A DNA stretch of 64,000 bases from Methanobacteriota archaeon (GCA_014240055.1 JAAZXP010000002.1:13898-77897), one strand, 5' to 3'. Counted from the first letter of the stretch, positions 43,904 through 52,853 are shown. A program made the numbers and translations. The notes: generated by a model not told the origin, from the sequence alone.

Positions 43904-44519
43904 GGATAGACTCCTTATTCATTTCAAGAATAGTATCTACTGTATTTCTAGTCTGTGTTTCAATTTCAATATTAATTGAATCTCCTACTACTTTATGTAT
44001 TATATTCGTCAATCTTAATGTTTCAGGAATTAAATAAACTGTAAATGTATTATTTATTTTATCTACTTCGCCAATTGTCAAACTTATTCCGTTTAAAGAA
44101 ATATACCCTTTGGAAAAAATATATTTTTGTAAACGTGAATTACATTTTAATGTTAAAATATAATTGTTTTTAGGTTCCTTTATGTCTGTAATAGTTACAG
44201 TATCAAAAACATGGCCTGAAATCATGTGACCTCCGATTTCATCCCCTAATTTCATTGACCTTTCAATATTTACAACTGAATTTGTCTTAATATCTCCAAA
44301 AGTAGTGACCTTCAAAGTTTCAATTATTACATCAAATTCTAAACTATCTAAATTTATATTAGTTACAGTTAAACAAACGCCATCAACGCAAACACTTGCC
44401 CCCACTTGAATCCCTTTATTGAATTCAGAGGAAGTTTGAATGATTATTGATGATAAATTTTCTTTTCGGATTATTTTAGAAACAATTCCCGTACCTTCTA
44501 CTATTCCTGTAAAAACCAT
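43896..44519 (-). CDS. ribE: Riboflavin synthase, bacterial two-domain type
   Basis: The enzyme dismutates two lumazines to riboflavin. The 207-residue protein starts MVFTGIVEGTGIV and shows two tandem lumazine-binding repeats (1-95 and 96-200). GASVCVDGVCLTV and MKLGDEIGGHMISGHV belong to the first half and boundary, and KGYISLNGISLTIGEV is the matching second-half block. Many archaea use an unrelated RibC related to lumazine synthase; this is the bacterial/eukaryotic family. It lies between ribL and ribH, 6 bases after ribL. Confidence 0.93.
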   Translation of the reverse strand: MVFTGIVEGTGIVSKIIRKENLSSIIIQTSSEFNKGIQVGASVCVDGVCLTVTNINLDSLEFDVIIETLKVTTFGDIKTNSVVNIERSMKLGDEIGGHMISGHVFDTVTITDIKEPKNNYILTLKCNSRLQKYIFSKGYISLNGISLTIGEVDKINNTFTVYLIPETLRLTNIIHKVVGDSINIEIETQTRNTVDTILEMNKESIHG

Positions 44520-44525
44520 TATACC

Positions 44526-44966
44526 TCATTCTGAATCATATTTATTCCTGTATATTTTTAATATTTTTGATATTATCTTACGAGAACCTGCTAAATCTTG
44601 CTCCATTTCTGGTAATCTAACTACTTTTACTTTGATACCTCGTTCTAGTAATTTTTCTTCTAATTCATGGCGCGTAAATAATCGTTGATCATAACCAAGG
44701 GCAATCACATCTGGCTTAATTTCATCCACAATTATATCCAACATATCTCCAGTTCGTCCAATTACAACTCCATCAACCGGTTTAATGTGAGAAACTACTT
44801 CTGCACGCATATCATCAGATAAGATAGGTTCGCCCTTCATCTTACGTACTGTATCATCATTTGCAATTATTACTACTAATTCATCCCCGTGTTCCTTAGC
44901 TGCATTCAAAAAATGAGCATGTCCGGAATGGATTATATCAAAAACACCAGTTGCTACAACTTTCAT
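44526..44966 (-). CDS. ribL: FAD synthetase, archaeal RibL type
   Basis: RibL adenylylates FMN to FAD in archaea. The 146-residue nucleotidyltransferase has GVFDIIHSGHAHFLNAAKEH with the HxGH motif, IIANDDTVRKMKGEPI and DVIALGYDQRLFTRHELEE. Distinction from glycerol-3-phosphate cytidylyltransferase-like relatives is difficult by eye, but its position inside a riboflavin operon supports RibL. It overlaps the end of ribB by 4 bases. Confidence 0.87.
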   Translation of the reverse strand: MKVVATGVFDIIHSGHAHFLNAAKEHGDELVVIIANDDTVRKMKGEPILSDDMRAEVVSHIKPVDGVVIGRTGDMLDIIVDEIKPDVIALGYDQRLFTRHELEEKLLERGIKVKVVRLPEMEQDLAGSRKIISKILKIYRNKYDSE

Positions 44967-45658
44967 TTACACTCATCCATTATTTGTTGACCCTCTAAAA
45001 ACAGATATCCCTCTTTTTGAGCCCATAATTTCGCATCACCAGGCGATAAAGATAAACCATCGTTCCCAACCATCTCACATCCTAAAGCTATCGGGTTCAT
45101 TTCTATTAAGTTAAATAATGCAACGATTAATTCAGTATGCCCTCGGCGAGATTTAAGAAGATCAGAATCTGCAATACAGACTGGGACATGGCCGGGAATA
45201 CGGAAATTTTGCGCAAGATGAGTTTTACCGTCTGTTATTTTAGAACTCACAGTATCTTCAAATATTTGTGCAAATACTCGTGCAGTTAGAGCTCTATCAT
45301 TATCACTAATTCCTGTAAATGTGTCCTTGTGATTCAAAAAAACTGAAAAAGATGAACGTTTATCATATGGAAGCTTATGACTAAGCATGGTTTTCAATAT
45401 CTCAAATTTATTTCTATTCTTAATTGCTTCTTCATATATCTCTTCTGCAAAGGGTAATCCTAAATCACTGGAAGCTCTATTTTCAGCCGCTAAGAAAATC
45501 ATACCCCCTCCGTTTTTTCTGAGGAAATTAACGCTAGACTGAGTAACATATTTAGCTGAAAAAAAGATGTCTGTTTCACCTTCTCTATTAGCTTCATCAA
45601 AAACTAAGATTGGTTCGCCTCTTCTCAAAATTTTAGTAATATTTTTTACGTCTATCAT
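44963..45658 (-). CDS. ribB: 3,4-dihydroxy-2-butanone 4-phosphate synthase
   Basis: RibB makes the four-carbon precursor from ribulose 5-phosphate. The 231-residue protein has ILVFDEANREGETDIFFSA, where the family has DxE/D...REGE metal and substrate residues. FRIPGHVPVCIADSDLLKSR and RRGHTELIVALFNLIEMNPI cover the normal HxPxxR-and-GHTE region. It is the first gene of the cluster ribB-ribL-ribE-ribH. The 90-base region upstream has TATA-like AT-rich stretches but no FMN riboswitch pattern was recognised. A riboflavin kinase gene is not present in this window. Confidence 0.9.
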   Translation of the reverse strand: MIDVKNITKILRRGEPILVFDEANREGETDIFFSAKYVTQSSVNFLRKNGGGMIFLAAENRASSDLGLPFAEEIYEEAIKNRNKFEILKTMLSHKLPYDKRSSFSVFLNHKDTFTGISDNDRALTARVFAQIFEDTVSSKITDGKTHLAQNFRIPGHVPVCIADSDLLKSRRGHTELIVALFNLIEMNPIALGCEMVGNDGLSLSPGDAKLWAQKEGYLFLEGQQIMDECK

Positions 45659-45748
45659 TTATTGACCTTCGAATTTTAGTTCTTAATATGTTTAATTTTA
45701 ACTGTGCCATTAAATAATTGCGTAGATACTCGAAAATGAGTAAGCATC

Positions 45749-46300
45749 TTATAAATCATAAGTTATACAATCTATATTTGCACTGTATTGAGCCTTCAAA
45801 CTAACATACCTCGTACAAGATAAATCTCCTGAATTGAGCTTGACAATCATGAGAGAACCAAAATCTCTATTACAAACTAAAGGATCCTTATCTGGTGAAG
45901 TATATAGATCATATCCACCCCATTCATGTTTCCATTCTTTTGTAAGATCATAGACTACTAACAATCTGTTAGTTTCAGATTCATCCATGTGCAATAATGA
46001 ATAATCTCCCGGAGAATAAGATATATGATTTGATTTTCTAAACTTTGGTTTAAGGCCTGTTGCTTTAGATAAAAAAACCCTAAAATCAGAGGATTTCCAA
46101 AAATTATCTAGTAATGCATTTCCAATTTTACGATTATAATAACCTATCTTTTCTTCGAAATTCAATTCAGGCTCAATAATATCTGGTGATTCATTGAGGA
46201 ATTTAGACAACCGAATGAAAGGAATATCTGCTGAATTAAAAATTCGATTCAAATTAGAGATAGTTGCGTCTTCTAGATAATAAAAATTTATATCAACCAT
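45749..46300 (-). CDS. Tpa1/OGFOD1 C-terminal-domain-like protein (2-oxoglutarate oxygenase fold)
   Basis: The 183-residue protein resembles the non-catalytic C-terminal half of Tpa1/OGFOD1. SYSPGDYSLLHMDESETNRL stands at the start of the jelly roll. EWKHEWGGYDLYTSPD, LVCNRDFGSLMIVKLNSGDL and the ending RYVSLKAQYSANIDCITYDL correspond to blocks of that domain. Only HMD recalls a HxD motif; a second His and 2-oxoglutarate Arg in the usual places are not evident. It overlaps the N-half gene by 8 bases (ATGGTTGA). Its role may be dimerisation or substrate docking, as in the eukaryotic enzyme. Confidence 0.65.
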   Translation of the reverse strand: MVDINFYYLEDATISNLNRIFNSADIPFIRLSKFLNESPDIIEPELNFEEKIGYYNRKIGNALLDNFWKSSDFRVFLSKATGLKPKFRKSNHISYSPGDYSLLHMDESETNRLLVVYDLTKEWKHEWGGYDLYTSPDKDPLVCNRDFGSLMIVKLNSGDLSCTRYVSLKAQYSANIDCITYDL

Positions 46301-46868
46301 GGTACCACCCAGTAACTGTTAATCTCTGAATATCTTGTAGTATTTCTCCAACCTGGTGCCATGAGTGTTTAGAAACTTCAAACATAATCAAGGAGTTATA
46401 TTCTGGAATAACACTATCTACTAATTGTGAAGAATTATTTTCCTCTATATCAAAAATCTGTAAAGAGCCACCCATCTCTTCCGTTATTTCAGGGGTGAGA
46501 TGAAGACTGTAAGCAATAATTCTTTCCTCAACTTGATCATCATGAGGTAATAAAAAATCTCCCAAACCATAAACATATGCAGCCATGTCAATACTAGAAA
46601 GTGGTTTTGAACTAAAAGCTTCAGCTACCTTTTTCCGCCATATCTCATCTCCTAAATCATCACGAAGAATATTAATCGCAGGGTGATCTATATCTGTTAA
46701 TTCCACACTGGCCCAATAGCTAAATAAATCTGATTCTTTGAAGTCATATTCTAGGCCAGCGAGAGCATCAATTACGAGATCTAATGTACTTTCATCAAGA
46801 AAATCTTTTACTACTACATGAGGATATGGGAACTCTTTGACTACCGATATTTTTTCAGCCTTTCGCAT
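46293..46868 (-). CDS. Prolyl 4-hydroxylase-like 2-oxoglutarate/Fe(II) oxygenase, Tpa1/OGFOD1 N-domain type
   Basis: The 191-residue protein starts with FPYPHVVVKDFLDESTLD (13-30) and has YGLGDFLLPHDDQVEERIIA (100-119). The iron ligands should be His109, Asp111 and His171 (KHSWHQVGE), and Arg182 (QRLTVTGWYHG) should bind 2-oxoglutarate. The GGSLQIFD block and the GWYH ending match Tpa1/OGFOD1, which hydroxylates a proline of ribosomal protein uS12 in eukaryotes. Here the protein stops where the eukaryotic C-domain would begin, and the next gene supplies that domain. It overlaps the hydrolase gene upstream by 14 bases. Confidence 0.8.
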   Translation of the reverse strand: MRKAEKISVVKEFPYPHVVVKDFLDESTLDLVIDALAGLEYDFKESDLFSYWASVELTDIDHPAINILRDDLGDEIWRKKVAEAFSSKPLSSIDMAAYVYGLGDFLLPHDDQVEERIIAYSLHLTPEITEEMGGSLQIFDIEENNSSQLVDSVIPEYNSLIMFEVSKHSWHQVGEILQDIQRLTVTGWYHG

Positions 46869-47757
46869 ATTCTCTCCTAATCCAGTTTAACATACCTTCA
46901 ACTGTGCCTAAATGAGTTTCCGTCTGATGAGGGCCATGGGATGAATGAGTTTCTTGAAGACCTGGTCTTATTTCTAATAATTCATTTAGGATCGTCTTAG
47001 AAGATTTATCTTCACTATAACCCTGTTTAACAATTTCCATCCATAACTCGAATTCTCTTTTAGTTTCTCTAAAAACTCCATCTGCAGGCCTCGGACCAAA
47101 ATGAGTATAATGAAGATACTCTAAATTCAATTTCTCCATTTTTTCTATACTTTCTAAAGCTAAATCATGCCTATAGTATCCTGGCGTAACCGGGAAAGAA
47201 CGATCAATATCTGAATACCAAAGTCCTGCTGAATCTCCGACAAAAGCTTCCATTTCATAAATCCAAGTTATATGATGAGGCGCGTGCCCAGGTGTATGAA
47301 GGGCCTTAATTTTGTGATGACCTAAGGATAATTCAAATCCATTTTCTGCTGAAATTAATCGTTCTTTGGATATTGGCTTAGGTTTTCCATAAAGATCAGC
47401 TATACTCCCTAGAAATTCGCGACTGCCTGACCACCAAGAATCTATACTAGAAACATGCTTGTATGCATTAGGATGTACTATAGATTTAGCATTTTCACAT
47501 ATCTCCATTAGATGGCCCCCTCCACCAAAATGATCTAAATGTATGTGTGTTGGAATGATATAGTCTACATCTTCTGGATTCAATCCCATTTGCTTTATCC
47601 CAGCTAAAAGATTATTGTGAGAACTGGCTGGCCCTGTTTCAATTATTGATATCTTTTTATCCATAATTACATACACTGATATGAAATTTGATTCATTATT
47701 AGGACATATGTCAAACCAAAATATATTGTTGCTATGTTTGTTAATTATTGGAGCCAC
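46855..47757 (-). CDS. Metallo-beta-lactamase-fold hydrolase
   Basis: The 300-residue protein has the zinc motif IPTHIHLDHFGGGGH (68-82: His71, His73, Asp75, His76), ALHTPGHAPHHITW with further ligands and FVGDSAGLW with the bridging Asp. The C-terminal region LEYLHYTHFGPRPADG has the last His. This is a glyoxalase II/hydroxyacylglutathione-hydrolase-like subgroup with unknown substrate. It is first in a three-gene group with the two oxygenase-like genes, and is divergent from pyrG. Confidence 0.88.
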   Translation of the reverse strand: MAPIINKHSNNIFWFDICPNNESNFISVYVIMDKKISIIETGPASSHNNLLAGIKQMGLNPEDVDYIIPTHIHLDHFGGGGHLMEICENAKSIVHPNAYKHVSSIDSWWSGSREFLGSIADLYGKPKPISKERLISAENGFELSLGHHKIKALHTPGHAPHHITWIYEMEAFVGDSAGLWYSDIDRSFPVTPGYYRHDLALESIEKMEKLNLEYLHYTHFGPRPADGVFRETKREFELWMEIVKQGYSEDKSSKTILNELLEIRPGLQETHSSHGPHQTETHLGTVEGMLNWIRREYAKG

Positions 47758-47796
47758 ACAATTGCATAAGATAGGGGTTTAAGTGAACCGACGGCC

Positions 47797-47802
47797 TTAT
47801 AG
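47797..47802 (+). promoter_or_regulatory. TATA-like box of pyrG
   Basis: TTATAG lies about 36 bases before ATG 47836 and predicts transcription start near 47823-47826. This places the in-frame ATG codons at 47815 and 47821 at or before the transcript start and favours 47836. Confidence 0.4.
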
Positions 47803-47835
47803 CGGGTTGTTGGCATGTATATGTCCGTTGAGTTA

Positions 47836-49434
47836 ATGAAATATATAATTGTAACCGGCGGTGTCCTTTCCGGATTAGGTAAAGGAATAACCTCATCTTC
47901 TGCAGGACTATTACTACAATGCGCAGGCTACAAAGTAACTGCCGTAAAAATGGATCCATATTTGAATGTTGATGCAGGCACAATGAATCCATATGAACAC
48001 GGTGAAGTCTTTGTTATGAAGGATGGAGCTGAAGTTGATTTAGACCTTGGAAATTATGAACGATTTTTACACTGCAACTTAACAAGTGAACACAATATTA
48101 CTACTGGAAAAGTTTACAAAAGAGTCATAGAAAAGGAGAGACATGGAGATTATCTCGGTCAAACAGTTCAAATAATTCCTCACGTAGTCAGAGAAATTGT
48201 TGATGGAATGAGAAAGGCTGCTGAAGATTCAAAGGCAGATGTTTGTATGGTGGAATTTGGAGGAACTGTAGGCGATATTGAATCAATGCCGTTTATGGAA
48301 GCTGGCCGTCTTTTGAGTAGGGAAGAAGGGAAAGAGAATGTAATGTACATCCATACTACTCTTGTCCCAGTTGTAGGTTCTGTTGGAGAACAAAAGACTA
48401 AGCCAACACAACATTCAATTAAAGAATTACAAGGACTTGGAATAAGGCCCGACATTATCGTTGGAAGAAGTAATGATATGTTAGACGAAGATATTGCTAC
48501 AAAAATTGCTTTCTTCGCAGATATACCACGAGAAGCAGTTATTTCAGCTCCAGATGCACAATCTATCTATGATGTACCTTTAATGTTCTTAGAACAGGGA
48601 TTACATGAATTGATAGAAAAAAGACTTGGACTAAAGACAAAAAAACCAGATGTTACAAAGTGGAAAGATTTTGCAAAACGCGTATCTAATGGGGGAGAAG
48701 AAATCGAAATTGCTTTAATTGGAAAATATACAGCTCTAAAAGATTCATATATCTCGCATAAAGAATCTCTTAGATATGCTGGAGCAGTTCTAGGCTGTAG
48801 AGTGAAAATTAGATGGATAGAAGCACCAGATTTAGAAGATAGTGGATCTACCAAGGACCTTGAAGGTGTAAATGGCATTCTTGTTCCCGGAGGATTTGGA
48901 AATAGAGGTGCTGAAGGTAAAATTATGAGTGCTAAATGGGCCAGGGAACAGAATATCCCATACCTTGGAGTTTGTTTTGGTTTTCAATTAGCTACAATTG
49001 AATTTGCACGTAATGTTTTAGGCCTCAAGGGTGCTAATTCTGCTGAACTCGATCCAAAAAGTCCACATCCCGTTGTCAATATACTCCCTGAACAAGAAGG
49101 TGTAGATGATATGGGGGCTACTATGAGATTAGGAGATCATGATGTAAATCTTAGTAAAGGAAAAGCTAGGGCGCTTTATGGTAAAAATACAATCTCTGAA
49201 AGGCATAGACATCGTTATGAAATAAATCCTGAATACATCGAGCAAATTGAAGCGAAAGGGCTAAAATATACTGGAAGAGACATCAGTGGAAGAAGAATGG
49301 AAATACTAGAACTTGAAGGCCATCCCTATTTTGTAGCATCCCAATTTCATCCTGAATTCAAATCTAGACCTGATGACCCATCTCCTTTACATCTCGGTTT
49401 GGTAAAGGCTGCTCTAGCCCATAAAAAAGGATAA
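47836..49434 (+). CDS. pyrG: CTP synthase
   Basis: PyrG aminates UTP to CTP with ATP and glutamine. The 532-residue protein begins MKYIIVTGGVLSGLGKGIT, the universal CTP-synthase start, and then has MDPYLNVDAGTMNPYEHGEV and LDLGNYERFL. The glutaminase domain contains LVPGGFGNRGAEGK, the nucleophile Cys in YLGVCFGFQLA, and QFHPEFKSRP. Seven extra residues are possible if ATG 47815 is used, but family alignment and TATA spacing favour 47836. Confidence 0.95.
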   Translation: MKYIIVTGGVLSGLGKGITSSSAGLLLQCAGYKVTAVKMDPYLNVDAGTMNPYEHGEVFVMKDGAEVDLDLGNYERFLHCNLTSEHNITTGKVYKRVIEKERHGDYLGQTVQIIPHVVREIVDGMRKAAEDSKADVCMVEFGGTVGDIESMPFMEAGRLLSREEGKENVMYIHTTLVPVVGSVGEQKTKPTQHSIKELQGLGIRPDIIVGRSNDMLDEDIATKIAFFADIPREAVISAPDAQSIYDVPLMFLEQGLHELIEKRLGLKTKKPDVTKWKDFAKRVSNGGEEIEIALIGKYTALKDSYISHKESLRYAGAVLGCRVKIRWIEAPDLEDSGSTKDLEGVNGILVPGGFGNRGAEGKIMSAKWAREQNIPYLGVCFGFQLATIEFARNVLGLKGANSAELDPKSPHPVVNILPEQEGVDDMGATMRLGDHDVNLSKGKARALYGKNTISERHRHRYEINPEYIEQIEAKGLKYTGRDISGRRMEILELEGHPYFVASQFHPEFKSRPDDPSPLHLGLVKAALAHKKG

Positions 49435-49448
49435 AAAGCAAGGGCAAG

Positions 49449-49455
49449 CTTATTA
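49449..49455 (+). promoter_or_regulatory. TATA-like box of the gene at 49478
   Basis: CTTATTA is centred 26 bases before ATG 49478, the classic distance for a leaderless archaeal transcript. Confidence 0.4.
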
Positions 49456-49477
49456 AGCTGTAATTTCTGGCTATATT

Positions 49478-49792
49478 ATGTCAGACGATAATGATAATAA
49501 TGATGAATTCACCGATTTCAAAGGTAGAGCCGATTCTCCTGAAGATGGTTTCACAACTTCTGAAATGATTACTGGATTCGGAATGCTCCTTATTTTTGTA
49601 GGATTCATATTTGGTTTAATCAGACTTTTAGGCCTAAAAAACGGAGAGATTCCTGCTGATTATGACAACCACCTTGATCAATTGTACCTAAGTTATCTTA
49701 TAATGTTTGTAGGAATATTGATAACCAGTCTATTAGGATTCGGTGGAATGTTCAAAAGAACTATGTCTTCTTTCCTCGGTTCTAACGATTAA
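49478..49792 (+). CDS. Small membrane protein, two helices, acidic N-terminus
   Basis: The 104-residue protein has an acidic, asparagine-rich start (1-25), then two transmembrane helices (about 32-52 and 69-90) and a short tail. No known motif was recognised. It is convergent with the pilus cluster and shares a 4-base stop overlap (TTAA) with it. It may be leaderless. No function is proposed. Confidence 0.6.
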   Translation: MSDDNDNNDEFTDFKGRADSPEDGFTTSEMITGFGMLLIFVGFIFGLIRLLGLKNGEIPADYDNHLDQLYLSYLIMFVGILITSLLGFGGMFKRTMSSFLGSND

Positions 49793-50178
49793 AAAGTTAA
49801 TAATTTATCGAAACTTACGGACATTGTATTGTCATTGAGCTCATAAGTATAAACGAAGGTGTGAGTTCCATTGCTTTCTGTTGCTGATGTTAAAGTATAG
49901 AGTAAAGAGTATCCGCGTGAGGCAAGGATTGACTCAAATTCTTCTGTGGCAGTATCAAAAGACATGGATAATTCTACACCATCTGCAGCATTCAAAACTT
50001 CATACTCTAAGGCTAATGAAAAACTATTCTCTAATGAAGTAATTATTGGAGTTATATCGTGTCTTTCTCCTTGATGATTACCCAAATTTACTGAATGTGT
50101 GATTGTACTAGTAACTGCAATTAGAGTAATTGACATTAAAAGTCCAGAAACTAGAAGTAATTGTGCTTGATCTCTCAT
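49789..50178 (-). CDS. Pilin-like secreted/membrane protein
   Basis: The 129-residue protein starts MRDQAQLLLVSGLLMSITLI, a short basic N-terminus followed by a single hydrophobic helix, as in haloarchaeal small pilin-like proteins linked to Tad-type clusters. The rest is a beta-rich extracytoplasmic domain rich in Ser and Thr. A prepilin cleavage after DQAQ is possible but not certain. It overlaps the next pilin-like gene by one base and is last in the cluster. Confidence 0.65.
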   Translation of the reverse strand: MRDQAQLLLVSGLLMSITLIAVTSTITHSVNLGNHQGERHDITPIITSLENSFSLALEYEVLNAADGVELSMSFDTATEEFESILASRGYSLLYTLTSATESNGTHTFVYTYELNDNTMSVSFDKLLTF

Positions 50179-50630
50179 TAATCCTCCCTATATCCATACC
50201 AAAGCTGCAAATTTAATTCCCAGAGTTCGTCGTCGGCCCAAACGACTCTGAAAGTTTGAGTAACTGGTCCGGTGTGGACCGTTCTATCAACAAGAGTCTC
50301 TGTTTGACCTTCATGCGTCCCTTCCAACCTATATGACAAGGAAGAAGAAAGACCTGAATCCAAATATTGCTTTATTGCCGTATTATTGTCTGTAGCTAAC
50401 CACCAGGATAGTGTAGAATTATGATGTGTTGCAGCAATCGTTGAGTCTGTTGGAACCCATTCATCTAGTATCTCCAGAATTTCTAATCCTGTAAAATAAA
50501 GATCATTTTCCTCAAAATTATTAGCATCACTTGTGGGAAGAACACTAACTGCAACATTGATTGTGGAAGTGAATAAAGTAGCTACTAACAAAACTTCCAA
50601 AACATGCATTTGACCTTTAGTATTTTTCAT
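50178..50630 (-). CDS. Pilin-like protein with a class III-like signal
   Basis: The 150-residue protein begins MKNTKGQMHVLEVLLVATLF. KGQ followed by a hydrophobic helix with Glu at about position +5 of the mature end resembles archaeal prepilins and the haloarchaeal KGQAHTLE-type small proteins. The exterior domain (35-150) carries WWLATDNNTAIKQYL and WADDELWELNLQLWYGY. It is separated from the platform gene upstream by 16 bases. Confidence 0.7.
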   Translation of the reverse strand: MKNTKGQMHVLEVLLVATLFTSTINVAVSVLPTSDANNFEENDLYFTGLEILEILDEWVPTDSTIAATHHNSTLSWWLATDNNTAIKQYLDSGLSSSLSYRLEGTHEGQTETLVDRTVHTGPVTQTFRVVWADDELWELNLQLWYGYRED

Positions 50631-50646
50631 AATTATTAAACTCCAA

Positions 50647-51882
50647 TTAAATCTGTGGAGTGTTTACTGAGGTTGCAATACCTATTATTTCGAAAATAAA
50701 CCAACCCAAGAAGAGAAGGAAAGATGCTCGACTAAATGCAGAATATAGCTTACCTGTAGACATGAAGCCTGCTGCAAGTCCGTTACCTATTCCTTGAACC
50801 ATAAGACTGTAAAGGAACATACTTGAAATCCAAACTTCATTCATCTCCCTAATTGTTAGATTACCTATAGACATACTACCGCCGCCTGTGGCTGCTGAAG
50901 AATCTACAATTGCAGGAATAAAAGTACTAGCAAGAACTAAAATAATACCTAAGTAAACAAAGAAAGAAGCGTAAATAACAGTCACATAACTGCCTACTTC
51001 TTGTCTTCTTTCATTCTCTAAAGCCTTTATTTCTCTAGCATCAAAAGAGGCTGCCAAAAGAATATCCGAAATTCGACCTCCGGCCCTATTTGCTTCATCA
51101 ACCATTCTTACAGCTCTTGTTACAATTGGAGAGGTTACTCTTTCAGTAAACATTTCTAAAACTTCACCGAAAGAAACTCCCCACGAAATTTGTGAAGCCA
51201 TTTTGTTTACCTCATCATTAAGATTACCATATTCTCCTTTAGCTAAAGTTTGGATAGCTACAGTCATACTAAGTCCTCCTTTCCAGTATTCAGCAAGATC
51301 TCTTAAAAAATCGGGAAACTTTTCCTCAACACGTGCTCTAATTGCATCTTGCCTTTTTCCATACCATCCATAAGGATACATCAAGGCAATTAAACCAAAA
51401 ACAATGTAATCTATAGCTGAAATTTCAGGATAACTACGAAGCCATATATCTGCAGTCATCTCTTCATCAATGCCATTTACAAAAGGATCTTTATCTTTAG
51501 TTTCATTATTTGTAATTGCAAAAGGTGACCCTAAACCAGTAATTAATTCATATCTTTCTCCATTCTGTGGTTCAGCATATGTATTTCCTAAAGTAAAAGT
51601 AAATCGACCATCATTCAAATTCCAAGGATTATCAAATTGTTTATCATTATCTCTATCTTCCATTGGGGTGAGAGCATCAGTTCTTATGTCTTCATTGGCA
51701 ATTGCAAAAAATAAGAGTGCTAATACTATTGAAAAAGCTGCAACTAGGGCTGGGCCCCAATCTGCATCTTTATTTTTGACACTTAACCAACGATTGACTT
51801 TCCAATACTCCATCCAACGTCTTTTGACACCAGTACGGCGATCTGCGTAGACTTTATTCTGAAGGTTCCCTTTTATTGACAT
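50647..51882 (-). CDS. Type IV pilus/Tad-like platform membrane protein (TadC-like)
   Basis: The 411-residue protein has a basic N-terminus, helices at about 45-62 and 155-172, and a T2SSF domain. That domain has KFPDFLRDLAEYWKGGLSMT (about 187-206) and NRAGGRISDILLAASFDARE. Helices follow at about 300-325, 345-365 and 385-405. A 90-residue extracytoplasmic loop lies between the first helices. It pairs with the second platform protein upstream; the stop of that gene and this start share the base at 51882. Confidence 0.88.
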   Translation of the reverse strand: MSIKGNLQNKVYADRRTGVKRRWMEYWKVNRWLSVKNKDADWGPALVAAFSIVLALLFFAIANEDIRTDALTPMEDRDNDKQFDNPWNLNDGRFTFTLGNTYAEPQNGERYELITGLGSPFAITNNETKDKDPFVNGIDEEMTADIWLRSYPEISAIDYIVFGLIALMYPYGWYGKRQDAIRARVEEKFPDFLRDLAEYWKGGLSMTVAIQTLAKGEYGNLNDEVNKMASQISWGVSFGEVLEMFTERVTSPIVTRAVRMVDEANRAGGRISDILLAASFDAREIKALENERRQEVGSYVTVIYASFFVYLGIILVLASTFIPAIVDSSAATGGGSMSIGNLTIREMNEVWISSMFLYSLMVQGIGNGLAAGFMSTGKLYSAFSRASFLLFLGWFIFEIIGIATSVNTPQI

Positions 51883-52853
51883 TAGTCAGTTGAAACCTCC
51901 TGACTTAGTGAATAAAATAAACCTGAAAATACTATTTGGATAACTGGAAATCCTCCAAAAACTAGAAGGTACATGTGTATCTGTTCAAGCTGCATTCCAG
52001 CTCCAGAAACCCAGAATGTAATAACTGCAATAATCATTGCGAAAATAGGCAGTGCGACAGCTACAACCACATAAGCTTCGGAAAATAAGGCCATTTGCTG
52101 TAAAACATCTTTAACATGGCTTCTATTTTGTTGACCATAATATTCTGCTCTGTTTAAGAAATAAAGCTTTAGATTTCCTCCTGCTGTTACAGTCCCAATA
52201 ATTCCCTGAACAAATTCAGCGAATCTTTCAGAGGGTGTTCTGTCTACAGCTTCCTTTAATGTTGTTACTAAATCCCGACCCATAAACTCCATACTATGAT
52301 AGATCCAAGCCGCCTCATGCGCAATTTCCCCATATATATCTTTATTTCGAGCAAGAGATTTGAAAGTCATAGAAGGCGTCGCATTAGCTGCTGCCATTGC
52401 TGATACATAACTAGCTGCGAAAGGAATTTGTTTGTCCATATCTGAAGCTCTACTACTCTCCAACAAAGCTGGAGTTAACCACTGAACCAATGCCACTAAA
52501 CCAGGTAATGCCAGCAACAATACTGCAGCTATAACTATTTCAACAAAGAGGGAAATTGAATAAGTTGGTATTATCGTTTCTCCAGTTTGGCTATTGATAG
52601 TAGGTGCTGCATTCGGATCTTCCATAGACTCTATTTGAGGAATTACTACGCCAAGAAGGAGCAATGTAACGCCCAGACCAACTAAAAAAGTTAAAACTAC
52701 TTGCATTACTGTAGTAGCCACATAATCTTCTGCTAAAAGTGGAATACGGGCTTTAACTAATTGATTTTTGAAAGATAATGAATCTTTTGTTAGCATGCGG
52801 CCTAACCAACCGAATAAAACTCTGCTGAATGTTTCAAAACCCGTCAGAGCCAT
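51882..52853 (-). CDS. Type IV pilus/Tad-like platform membrane protein (TadB-like)
   Basis: The 323-residue protein has helices at about 45-70, 100-125, 250-275 and 285-310. A T2SSF-like cytoplasmic domain has KQIPFAASYVSAMAAANATP and FAEFVQGIIGTVTAGGNLKL. It works with the ATPase encoded immediately upstream (10-base overlap) and the TadC-like protein downstream to assemble an extracellular filament or secrete protein. Its start ALTGFETFSRVLFGWLGRML is amphipathic. Confidence 0.86.
   Translation of the reverse strand: MALTGFETFSRVLFGWLGRMLTKDSLSFKNQLVKARIPLLAEDYVATTVMQVVLTFLVGLGVTLLLLGVVIPQIESMEDPNAAPTINSQTGETIIPTYSISLFVEIVIAAVLLLALPGLVALVQWLTPALLESSRASDMDKQIPFAASYVSAMAAANATPSMTFKSLARNKDIYGEIAHEAAWIYHSMEFMGRDLVTTLKEAVDRTPSERFAEFVQGIIGTVTAGGNLKLYFLNRAEYYGQQNRSHVKDVLQQMALFSEAYVVVAVALPIFAMIIAVITFWVSGAGMQLEQIHMYLLVFGGFPVIQIVFSGLFYSLSQEVSTD

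Noticed and set aside
45659..45748. Possible FMN riboswitch upstream of ribB.
   Set aside because: The 90-base AT-rich gap lacks the conserved multi-helix RFN pattern and such riboswitches are not expected in archaea.
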